From Candidatus Omnitrophota bacterium (GTDB taxonomy: Bacteria > Omnitrophota > Gorgyraeia > Duberdicusellales > 4484-171), in NCBI GenBank assembly GCA_023135855.1, contig JAGLSH010000028.1:1-8107 (forward strand): a stretch of DNA of 8,107 nucleotides. The letters are read 5' to 3'. A program made the position numbers and the translations under genes. The notes below the pieces were generated by a model that was given only the letters and a program-made list of their open reading frames with translations, was not told where the DNA came from and did no database searches. Positions 1-6,118 of this stretch are shown piece after piece (positions within the stretch are counted from its first letter, which is position 1; every line of letters starts with the position of its first letter).

Positions 1-2054
1 ATTTTTCCTTGGGGGTCAACTCCGATAACTTTTGCGTTTACGATGTCTCCGACTTTTAAGAACTCTTCAACTTCTTTAACAAACCCATCTGAAAGTTCAG
101 AAACATGTATCAAACCACTTTTCCCCGGTGCAATTTCACAAAATGCACCAAAGGCAACTATCTTTTCAACTTTAGCTTCGTAAATTTCTCCAACTTCTAT
201 ATCTTTAATTAAGTTGGTAATCTGTTTTACTGCTCTTTCTAAATCTTCAGCATTATCAGCAGACACTGAAACAATATTTGTCTCATCGTCAATATCTACA
301 TTAACTTTATTTTCTCTTTGGATTCTCTTTATTATCTTGCCACCAGGACCAATAATAGCTCCAATTTTATCAGGATTTATCTCGAATGATTTAATTTTTG
401 GTGCATACTCTGAAAGCTCACCACGCGGCAAATCTATAGCTTCTTTCATCTTTCCTAAAATAAATAAACGAGCAATTTTTGCTTTGTTAAGAGTACCTTC
501 GATCATCTCAAATGTTAAACCGTCTATTTTTGTATCTAATTGTATAGCAGTAATACCGTTTGTAGTCCCGGCAACTTTAAAATCCATATCTCCATAATGA
601 TCTTCAGCTCCAGCAATATCAGTAAGAATCTTATAATCTTTATCACCAGTAACTAAACCTATAGCAATTCCTGCTACTGCATTTTTTATCGGGATTCCAG
701 CATCCATTAAGGCTAAAGATCCTGCGCATACTGTAGCCATAGATGAAGATCCATTTGATTCTAGTATTTCAGAAACTAATCTAATAGTATAAGGAAAATC
801 ATCTTTAGAAGGTATCATCGTAACAAGCGCTTTCTCAGCTAAAGCTCCATGACCAATATCTCTGCGAGATGGTCCTCTCATGAATTTTACTTCACCAACG
901 CTAAAAGGAGGGAAATTATAATGCAACATAAAGTGTTTTGTAGACTCACCTTCTAAGGCTTCAATAAATTGCTCATCTGAACTAGTTCCCAAGGTAGTAA
1001 CTGCTAAAGCTTGAGTTTGACCTCGAGTAAAAATAGCTGAGCCATGAGTACGAGGCAAAGCCTTAACTACACATCCAATATCTCTTATATCATCTATAGA
1101 CCTGCCATCAGGTCTCTTACCTTCTTCTAATATCTTTTTTCGTAAAATTTCTTCTTCTAAATCATGCAATGCCGTTGAGATGTTTCCTTCAGTAATTCCT
1201 GATTCCTCATTTACTAAACCTTCATTCAGCGAACAACGTAATCCTTTTAAAAATACACTTTTTTCTTCCTTTTCCTTTATATCGTAAGCTTCTTGGAGCT
1301 TTGAACCAACTTTACCTCGAACTGTTTCCAACAACTCTTTGCTTACTCCAGATAAAGGCACTTCTTTCTTATCCTTTCCTACCTTTTTCTTTAAATCATG
1401 TTGTAATTTAATAATTTCTTTTATAAAAGAGTGAGCAAACTTTATCGCTTCAAAAGTTTCCTCTTCATTTATTTCACAAAGTCCACCTTCAAGCATTATT
1501 ATCTTGGTATCTGTTCCGACTACTATCAAATCTAAGGGTGAATTTTCTCTCTCTTGATAAGTAGGATTAATCGCAAGTTCACCGTCAACCTTAGAAACTC
1601 TTACTGCTCCTACAGGATTAGTAAAAGGAATATCTGAAATTAAAAGAGCGCAACTAGAAGCATTAACGGCTAAAATATCAGGATCATTCTTGCCATCGCT
1701 AGATAAAACCATGTTAACAATCTGGACTTCATTAGTCATCCCTTTAGGAAAGAGTGGCCTTAGAGGTCGATCAATAAGACGAGCGGTAAGTATTTCTTTA
1801 TCCCTAGGTCTTCCTTCTTTTTTAAAGAACCCACCAGGGATTTTACCCATAGCATAAGTTTTCTCTTGATACTCTACCATTAAAGGGAAAAAATCTCTGC
1901 CTGGAGATGGCTCCTTAGACATACAAGCAGTAGCTAAAACAACAGTATCACCATAAGTAATGCTGACACTACCATTAGCTTGCTTAGCCCATTCGCCAGT
2001 TGACAAACCAAGAGAATTTTTTCCTACATTAGATATAGACAATGAAACAGCCAT
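1..2054 (-). CDS. pnp: Polynucleotide phosphorylase (PNPase), C-terminus cut by window edge
   Basis: This gene encodes the 3'-to-5' phosphorolytic exoribonuclease of RNA decay, normally a cytoplasmic trimer and often part of a degradosome. The frame stays open from ATG at 2054 to base 1, giving 684 residues. The order is a first RNase PH domain (about 1-145, with GGFFKKEGRP at 74-83), a helical linker, and a second RNase PH domain. The second core carries NGSSSMATVC with S436-S438, and GDMDFK with D485, D491 and K493; these align one residue off the E. coli phosphate-site and metal residues. A KH domain follows, with its GPGG loop at 569-572, then an S1 domain from about 620 that is still running at the edge. 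Family length is about 700, so only the last 15-40 residues are missing. E. coli FFRR is FFKK here, a conservative change. The start is supported by AAAGGAG 14 bases upstream inside the end of rpsO and by the MAVSLS N-terminus. It is co-transcribed with rpsO. I see no frameshift. Confidence 0.97.
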   Translation of the reverse strand, partial: MAVSLSISNVGKNSLGLSTGEWAKQANGSVSITYGDTVVLATACMSKEPSPGRDFFPLMVEYQEKTYAMGKIPGGFFKKEGRPRDKEILTARLIDRPLRPLFPKGMTNEVQIVNMVLSSDGKNDPDILAVNASSCALLISDIPFTNPVGAVRVSKVDGELAINPTYQERENSPLDLIVVGTDTKIIMLEGGLCEINEEETFEAIKFAHSFIKEIIKLQHDLKKKVGKDKKEVPLSGVSKELLETVRGKVGSKLQEAYDIKEKEEKSVFLKGLRCSLNEGLVNEESGITEGNISTALHDLEEEILRKKILEEGKRPDGRSIDDIRDIGCVVKALPRTHGSAIFTRGQTQALAVTTLGTSSDEQFIEALEGESTKHFMLHYNFPPFSVGEVKFMRGPSRRDIGHGALAEKALVTMIPSKDDFPYTIRLVSEILESNGSSSMATVCAGSLALMDAGIPIKNAVAGIAIGLVTGDKDYKILTDIAGAEDHYGDMDFKVAGTTNGITAIQLDTKIDGLTFEMIEGTLNKAKIARLFILGKMKEAIDLPRGELSEYAPKIKSFEINPDKIGAIIGPGGKIIKRIQRENKVNVDIDDETNIVSVSADNAEDLERAVKQITNLIKDIEVGEIYEAKVEKIVAFGAFCEIAPGKSGLIHVSELSDGFVKEVEEFLKVGDIVNAKVIGVDPQGK

Positions 2055-2056
2055 TA

Positions 2057-2317
2057 TTAAATATTAAGCTCCTTTACAACTTCTCCATAACCTTGGAGAT
2101 CTGTACCTTTAAGGTAAGTAAGCAGGCGGCGGCGTCTTCCTACAAGAATCAGAAGACCTCGACGAGAATGAAAATCCTTTTTGTGGCTCTTTAGATGATC
2201 GGTAAGATAAACTATCCTTTCACTAAGCAGAGCAATTTGCACTGCAGCTGAACCTGTATCCTCCACATGCCCCTTAAACTTATCAATTATTTTCTTCTTT
2301 TTAGTCTTATTTATCAT
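2057..2317 (-). CDS. rpsO: Small ribosomal subunit protein uS15
   Basis: This is the primary 16S rRNA-binding protein of the 30S platform, contacting the central domain. The 86 residues compare with 88-89 in typical bacterial S15. The family signature is clear: EDTGS at 19-23, the helix starting AAVQIALLSERI, then HLKSHKKDFHSRRGLLILVGRRRRLLTYLK at about 42-70, which contains the rRNA-contacting H-K-D and SRRGLL residues. The C-terminus ends in ELNI, slightly shorter than usual. Alignment at DTGS places the start at ATG 2317, and no other in-frame start lies just upstream. There is no Shine-Dalgarno sequence at normal distance; an AAGAAGG lies about 20 bases upstream. A strong promoter sits almost on the start codon. 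In E. coli S15 represses its own translation by binding its mRNA leader; whether that applies here is unknown. The stop is 2 bases before pnp. Confidence 0.97.
   Translation of the reverse strand: MINKTKKKKIIDKFKGHVEDTGSAAVQIALLSERIVYLTDHLKSHKKDFHSRRGLLILVGRRRRLLTYLKGTDLQGYGEVVKELNI
2069..2075 (-). promoter_or_regulatory. pnp ribosome binding site inside rpsO
   Basis: AAAGGAG lies within the last codons of rpsO (Lys-Glu-Leu), with 14 bases between GGAG and the pnp ATG. This is longer than the usual 5-9, so pnp translation is probably helped by ribosomes terminating on rpsO two bases before the pnp start. Confidence 0.6.
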
Positions 2318-2329
2318 AACGCACCATAT

Positions 2330-2358
2330 ATAATACCTTCTTAGTACTTATCTGTCAA
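2330..2358 (-). promoter_or_regulatory. Proximal sigma70-type promoter of rpsO-pnp
   Basis: On the minus strand there is a perfect -35 box TTGACA (2358-2353), a 17-base spacer, and a -10 box TATTAT (2335-2330). A normal start 6-8 bases after the -10 box falls near 2322-2325, leaving a leader of only about 5-8 bases before the rpsO ATG at 2317. The transcript would be nearly leaderless. The boxes are seen directly; promoter activity and start site are inferred. Confidence 0.75.
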
Positions 2359-2376
2359 CCCCATAAATAATAGCTT

Positions 2377-2403
2377 TTATCTAGAAATAAGGCAAGAATT
2401 CAT
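2377..2403 (-). other. Possible 8-codon leader ORF in the long rpsO leader
   Basis: ATG at 2403 reads MNSCLISR and then stops at TAA. An AGGAG lies 11 bases upstream (2419-2415), a better ribosome site than rpsO itself has. The frame lies wholly inside the leader made from the distal promoter. A weak 6-bp stem (2405-2410 with 2376-2381) could enclose it. So short a frame can arise by chance, so this is only a candidate leader peptide. Confidence 0.2.
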
Positions 2404-2431
2404 CGATAAATGCTCTCCTCAAACTTGGATT

Positions 2432-2460
2432 ATTGTATCAGAAGTACCCAGCAAGGTCAA
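2432..2460 (-). promoter_or_regulatory. Distal sigma70-type promoter upstream of rpsO
   Basis: TTGACC (2460-2455), a 17-base spacer and TACAAT (2437-2432) are preceded by TGA, giving an extended -10 element (TGnTACAAT). The -35 box begins 27 bases beyond the xseB stop. A transcript would start near 2425 and carry a leader of about 108 bases before rpsO, long enough for an S15-responsive structure. That leader includes the proximal promoter sequence and an 8-codon open frame. Confidence 0.75.
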
Positions 2461-2487
2461 CACTTGTTTTTAAAGGTCAAAAAATAC

Positions 2488-2709
2488 TTATTTTCCAGAC
2501 TTTTTAGAATCTTTCTCGAATTCCTTAACGATTTTTGTTACTTCAAGCTCTGTTTTCTCTATCCTTTCCCGACAAAGCTTAATTAACTCTACAGCCTTTT
2601 TTACCTTAACTGCCATATCATCAACATCAACACTCTCTGATTCAAGCTCAGAGAGTATTTCTTCTAGCTCCTCTACAGCTTCACTATACTTTATTGTTTT
2701 TTTACCCAT
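2488..2709 (-). CDS. xseB: Exodeoxyribonuclease VII small subunit
   Basis: This is the accessory subunit of exonuclease VII, several copies of which bind each XseA to form the active single-strand DNA exonuclease in the cytoplasm. The protein has 73 residues and is all-helical. YSEAVEELEEILSELESESVDVDDMAVKVKKAVELIKLCRERIEKTELEV matches the family pattern of a first helix (LEEI..LE), a short turn, and a second helix ending in the LxxCxxRIxxxE signature. The tail is basic (KKSGK). The open frame extends 5 codons further to a TTG at 2724, but the Shine-Dalgarno AGGAG (2721-2717) lies inside that extension, 7 bases before ATG 2709. I therefore take ATG 2709, which gives the expected MGKKTIKYSEA N-terminus. 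The gene follows xseA but is separated from it by 190 bases with a structured element. No terminator is evident before the rpsO promoters. Confidence 0.93.
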   Translation of the reverse strand: MGKKTIKYSEAVEELEEILSELESESVDVDDMAVKVKKAVELIKLCRERIEKTELEVTKIVKEFEKDSKKSGK

Positions 2710-2716
2710 TACTCTT

Positions 2717-2721
2717 CTCCT
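2717..2721 (-). promoter_or_regulatory. xseB ribosome binding site (decides the start)
   Basis: AGGAG sits 7 bases upstream of ATG 2709, within GAGGAGAAGAGTAATG. It fixes the xseB start and rules out the TTG at 2724. The site begins right where the 2721-2778 hairpin ends, so folding of that hairpin could affect its access. Confidence 0.8.
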
Positions 2722-2778
2722 CAATGAGATAGTATTTCTTAAGTTCGTTAAAACTCACTAGAAATGCTATCGAATTGA
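2721..2778 (-). repeat. Long imperfect hairpin just upstream of xseB
   Basis: Arms 2721-2739 and 2760-2778 pair over 19 positions: 16 Watson-Crick pairs, one position that could be a wobble or mismatch depending on strand (2733/2766), and a two-position mismatch (2726-2727/2772-2773). The inner part continues as 2742-2744 with 2757-2759 and 2747-2749 with 2752-2754. These two short stems flank opposed bases that read GA on both sides in the mRNA sense, a possible tandem G-A pair. There is no U-tract, so it is not an intrinsic terminator. It could be an mRNA leader structure or part of a dispersed palindromic repeat. Confidence 0.65.
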
Positions 2779-2789
2779 TCCCAACGAGC

Positions 2790-2820
2790 GTTACAAAATT
2801 GTCACAGAAAATTTTGTAAC
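2790..2820. repeat. Perfect 11-bp inverted repeat
   Basis: GTTACAAAATT (2790-2800) and AATTTTGTAAC (2810-2820) are exact reverse complements around a 9-base loop. A further 5-bp match, ATCCC (2778-2782) with GGGAT (2835-2839), can enclose the hairpin as an outer stem. No run of T follows on either strand, so a Rho-independent terminator is unlikely. Together with the neighbouring hairpin it makes a compound structured element of about 120 bases. Confidence 0.75.
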
Positions 2821-2839
2821 ATCTACCGCGCATCGGGAT

Positions 2840-2899
2840 ACATTATTATTTTACCCCTTATCCTTCTTCCTTTTCCCTTCTTCAATTATCATTTATCAA
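2840..2899. other. Polypurine tract and AT repeats after xseA
   Basis: On the plus strand 2861-2883 is 23 consecutive pyrimidines, which is pure purine in the mRNA sense. Beside it, TCAATTAT occurs twice (2882-2889 and 2896-2903), the second copy crossing the xseA stop codon. No promoter with both boxes at good spacing was found here, and no gene. Confidence 0.5.
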
Positions 2900-4228
2900 T
2901 TATAAATTATTCTTCTTACTTCTAACTTCAGACACTACACTCCCCTGGTAAAAAATTGTTTTAATTAAATCATTCTCTTCTAAATCATCTATAGACTTTA
3001 CTGACTTTTCTCCTTTAAGAGTTATTGAATATCCTCGCTTCAAGGTATTCTCAGGACTAAGAATTTTTATCTTCTGATCTAGGTACTTTAGCTGATCAAG
3101 AGAATTATTAAACACCTTACCTAAAGATAAATTTAAACTATCCAAGCTCCGTTTAAAAAATTCTCTATTTTTGGTTACAGCAATTTTTAAAGCACTTAAA
3201 ATGCTGTGTTTCTTATTTAATAATGCATCCTGATGGACTCTAAAATATCTCGACGATAATCGCTCTGTCTTAACAGCTAAGCTCTGTAATTGTGTTTTTT
3301 CATCAGAAATAAAACTCTCGGCTTTATCAATAATATCTTTTTCTAAATAATCCAAATTTTCTGCTACCGTTCTTATTTTTTCAACTAAAAATCCAGCAGC
3401 TTTTGTAGGGGTCATGCAAAAAGTATGAGAAACCATATCTGCAATTGTAGTATTTATCTGATGGCCTATGGCTGAAATAACTGGGATATTTGAATTAGCA
3501 ATGCTCTCAGCAATTTTTTTATTATCAAAATAAGCTAAGTCTGCTGTTGAACCTCCACCTCGGGTAACAACGATAACATCTAATTCTTCTGAAGATAACT
3601 TATTAAAAGAATGTAACGCCTTGATTACATCACCTTCTACAGCTTTGCCCTGCATATGGCAATTCTGTATCAAGACTTTAAAACCATATTCACTACTTTT
3701 AAGTTCGTTAATAAAATCATGGTAAGCGGCTGAATCATAAGCAGTTATCAAGCCAATTCGTAAAGGGAGCGAAGGCAAAGCTAACAGTTTATTCTTCTCT
3801 AGTAAACCCCTCGACCTTAAATCCTCTATAATCTTAAGTCGATTCTGAGCAACTTTACCTAAAGTATAAACCGTATCAATATCAACCACTACCAGACTAT
3901 ACTGTCCTGTAGGAGGATGTAAACTTACTTCACATAAAAGTTTTACCTCGATATCGTTCTTTAATTGAAAACCGCCCTCTACTTCTTTAAGACGTTTCTC
4001 AATCAATGGCTTTCTACCAGCGAATAAGGCCATCTTAACTTTAGCAACAATATTATCGCCCTGGGCCTCTTTTTGTACCAATTCAAAGTAAGTGTGTCTT
4101 CGGCCGCGGTCTGGCCTTAGACCCTGAATTTCACCACAGACCCAAACACTTTGAGGGAATGCTATTTGGATAAGTTCACGAACAGTAGCATTTAATTCTA
4201 AAACTGTAAAAATTTTTTCTTTTCCCAT
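2900..4228 (-). CDS. xseA: Exodeoxyribonuclease VII large (catalytic) subunit
   Basis: Exonuclease VII degrades single-stranded DNA from both ends in a metal-independent manner, in mismatch repair and damage processing. This subunit has 442 residues, a normal length. It has an N-terminal OB-fold domain for single-strand binding (about 5-105, with VWVCGEIQGLR and YFEL), then the catalytic domain from about 125. That domain contains ITAYDSAAYHDF (161-172), VVTRGGGSTADLAYFD (220-235) and VISAIGHQINTTIADMVSHTF (250-270). A long coiled-coil arm follows (about 282-390), then the conserved ending SPENTLKRGYSIT (391-403). By alignment with E. coli, D155, R205 and H238 are kept as D171, R223 and H256, but the GHETD motif is GHQIN, so E. 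coli D241 corresponds to N259. The start is ATG 4228 with AAGGA 10 bases upstream. It follows the GT9 gene by 26 bases, suggesting one transcript. Confidence 0.95.
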   Translation of the reverse strand: MGKEKIFTVLELNATVRELIQIAFPQSVWVCGEIQGLRPDRGRRHTYFELVQKEAQGDNIVAKVKMALFAGRKPLIEKRLKEVEGGFQLKNDIEVKLLCEVSLHPPTGQYSLVVVDIDTVYTLGKVAQNRLKIIEDLRSRGLLEKNKLLALPSLPLRIGLITAYDSAAYHDFINELKSSEYGFKVLIQNCHMQGKAVEGDVIKALHSFNKLSSEELDVIVVTRGGGSTADLAYFDNKKIAESIANSNIPVISAIGHQINTTIADMVSHTFCMTPTKAAGFLVEKIRTVAENLDYLEKDIIDKAESFISDEKTQLQSLAVKTERLSSRYFRVHQDALLNKKHSILSALKIAVTKNREFFKRSLDSLNLSLGKVFNNSLDQLKYLDQKIKILSPENTLKRGYSITLKGEKSVKSIDDLEENDLIKTIFYQGSVVSEVRSKKNNL

Positions 4229-4254
4229 GCAAATATTTTCCTTAATGCTTTTTA

Positions 4255-5340
4255 TTAATATTCTATCAAACCTTTAACAGAATTAAAGACTTCATCAACT
4301 GCTATACTCTTAAGACACTCTAATTGTTCTGAACATTCCGATAATCTAAACTTCTTATAGCAAGGACGACAAGGTAAGTCTTTTTTTACCACTGCATGTT
4401 TTCTAATGTCCCGAGGGTAAGGACCATAAACTATATCACTTACTGGCCCAAAGATAGAAACTGTTTTTATTCCTAAAAATACGCCCATATGTAAAGGGCC
4501 TCCATCATTAGCTACCAATATTGTTGATCTCTCTAGTATAGCTAAGAAATCGATCAAAGGTAAATCTATTGCCTTTATACAGCTTTTGTGCATTAATTTC
4601 TCGATTTTCTCAATAGCTTCTCTTTCATTGCCTGAGCCAGCAAAAATGATCCTAGCCTGATTTTTATCAATAAGTCTATCAGCTAACTCTGCAAACTTTT
4701 CCTTGGGCCAATGCTTACGATAAGAATCACGGCCCCAGCTTGCCCCACCACAAGGAGCAATGGTTATAATTAATTCATTACTGCCAACTCCCTGCTGCTT
4801 CAAAAAAGTTTCTGCCTTTTCTTTTTGATTTTTATTTAGAATTATTTCAGTTTTTTTGTATCTACTCTTAGCCCCTACTAAATCAAGAAGTTCTAAATAA
4901 TATTCTATAACATGTTTTTCTTCATACCCTTGAAATTTAATCTTTTTAGTCAAGAACCTTCCTCGCTTTTTATAATTATAACCTATTCTTTCTCCTATCC
5001 CGGAAAGCCAGGAAAAAAATCCAAACTGTGAATTCAGGGAAAGATCTATGGCTATATCTATATTTTCTTTTTTTATCTCTGAGACAAAACTCAATATTTT
5101 CTTAATCCATGAGATTTTGGATACTTTTTTTATCGTCTCAAATTCATCTCTTTCATATACAAAAGTTTTGTCTATTAAAGGATTATTATCCAAAACTGGG
5201 TAAGTTCTCTTATTGCAAAGATAAAATATCTTTGAAGTTGGAAAGCTTTCTTTCAAGCTCTCAATAAGCGGCAGGGAGAATAAAACATCCCCAATACCAA
5301 AAGGATTTATTATTAAAAAAGATTTAGATTTATTTTCCAT
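4255..5340 (-). CDS. Glycosyltransferase family 9, heptosyltransferase-like
   Basis: This is a GT-B fold enzyme of the ADP-heptose:LPS heptosyltransferase family, probably adding a sugar to a lipopolysaccharide core or similar envelope glycan at the inner face of the cytoplasmic membrane. It has 361 residues, which is family length. The N-terminal half opens with LIINPFGIGDVLFSLPLIESL (9-29); D18 sits where the catalytic Asp of WaaC lies. The C-terminal donor-binding half has APCGGASWGRDSYRKHWP (195-212), IIFAGSGNE (231-239), ILVANDGGPLHMGVFLGIKTVSIFGP (274-299) and four cysteines (C324, C327, C336, C342), as often seen near the end of this family. Its start overlaps the preceding GT2 by 11 bases, and AAGAAGG abuts the ATG with no spacer. 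No alternative in-frame start exists after the stop upstream, so coupled translation is likely. The exact sugar cannot be told. Confidence 0.92.
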   Translation of the reverse strand: MENKSKSFLIINPFGIGDVLFSLPLIESLKESFPTSKIFYLCNKRTYPVLDNNPLIDKTFVYERDEFETIKKVSKISWIKKILSFVSEIKKENIDIAIDLSLNSQFGFFSWLSGIGERIGYNYKKRGRFLTKKIKFQGYEEKHVIEYYLELLDLVGAKSRYKKTEIILNKNQKEKAETFLKQQGVGSNELIITIAPCGGASWGRDSYRKHWPKEKFAELADRLIDKNQARIIFAGSGNEREAIEKIEKLMHKSCIKAIDLPLIDFLAILERSTILVANDGGPLHMGVFLGIKTVSIFGPVSDIVYGPYPRDIRKHAVVKKDLPCRPCYKKFRLSECSEQLECLKSIAVDEVFNSVKGLIEY

Positions 5341-6118
5341 CCTTCTTGACTAAATCCCTATATTTAGCATAACTAACCATTTGATAAAGAGAAGAAAAAT
5401 AGGCTGTCATAAAACCAATGAACCCATCACGATAGCCTCTCTTACTAATAAATGCTCTCATAAATCTATCCCATGTACGCCAAAGAGCATGGAGAAGGTT
5501 CATTTTGTAGCCTGCTTTTTTAGGGTTAGTTAAAGATAATTTATGCCATTTCCTTGCTTCTAAAGTAGTTTGATTGTTAAGTTTTCCCAAGAAAGATGCC
5601 CAATTTTTATAAGTATAATGAATTAAATCACCCTTTAGGTGCCCACATTCACCATCTAGAAATGCTCTGGGGTGAACCTCAACTTCTTCCCATTTGAATT
5701 TATCTTTACGGAATAGTTTTAGCTGAGCTGAAGGGTACATTCCTCCCCAGCGTATCCAATAATCCCCAATAAAATTCCTACGGGGTATAGTAAAAGCATT
5801 CTGTTTAGGAATAGAAGATAAGGTTGATTCAATTTCAGTCTTAAGCTCTTCAGTTAATCGTTCATCAGCGTCAAGACTTAAAACCCATTCATTCTCGGTC
5901 TTTAAATAAGCCCAATTCCTGTGTCTGCCTTCTATATCCATTCTTCGTATCAAAACTTTAGCACCTAGTTCCTTAGCAAGCCTTGGAGTGTTATCAGTTG
6001 ATTCATCATCAATAACAATTACTTCACTAGCCCAATCTTCCACAGACTTTATACAATCCCTAATCCTCTCCTCTTCATTCTTAGCAAGGATAACTATCGA
6101 TAAAGAAATTTTACTCAT
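5330..6118 (-). CDS. Glycosyltransferase family 2, WaaE/beta-1,4-glucosyltransferase-like
   Basis: This is a GT-A fold inverting transferase that uses a nucleotide sugar, likely acting on LPS core or a surface glycan. It has 262 residues. Visible motifs are SIVILAKNEEERIRDCIKSV (7-26), VIVIDDESTDNT (33-44), NWAYLKTENEWVLSLDADERLTEEL (68-92) with the metal-binding DAD at 83-85, then PRRNFIGDYWIRWGGMYP and the EVHPRAF segment. The KNEEERI opening, DADE and VHPR segments are typical of the WaaE/KdtX-like subgroup. The C-terminus (about 228-255) is aromatic and hydrophobic with scattered basic residues, which may attach it to the membrane. ATG 6118 overlaps the preceding stop in an ATGA arrangement and has a strong AAAGGAGG (6132-6125) 6 bases upstream. 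The acceptor is unknown. Confidence 0.92.
   Translation of the reverse strand: MSKISLSIVILAKNEEERIRDCIKSVEDWASEVIVIDDESTDNTPRLAKELGAKVLIRRMDIEGRHRNWAYLKTENEWVLSLDADERLTEELKTEIESTLSSIPKQNAFTIPRRNFIGDYWIRWGGMYPSAQLKLFRKDKFKWEEVEVHPRAFLDGECGHLKGDLIHYTYKNWASFLGKLNNQTTLEARKWHKLSLTNPKKAGYKMNLLHALWRTWDRFMRAFISKRGYRDGFIGFMTAYFSSLYQMVSYAKYRDLVKKDGK

Noticed and set aside
214..597. Open frame of 127 codons on the plus strand
   Set aside because: It lies wholly antisense to the KH/S1 part of pnp, has no recognisable domain and reads as a shadow of that conserved gene.
2710..2724. TTG start giving xseB five extra residues (MRRRV)
   Set aside because: The Shine-Dalgarno AGGAG lies inside this stretch and points to ATG 2709, which also gives the family-like N-terminus.
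2739..2751. 13-base match TTAAGTTCGTTAA shared with 3699-3711
   Set aside because: The second copy is coding sequence within xseA, and one 13-base match in 8 kb of AT-rich DNA is expected by chance.
2790..2820. Intrinsic terminator between xseA and xseB
   Set aside because: The stem is AT-rich and no T-run follows it on either strand.
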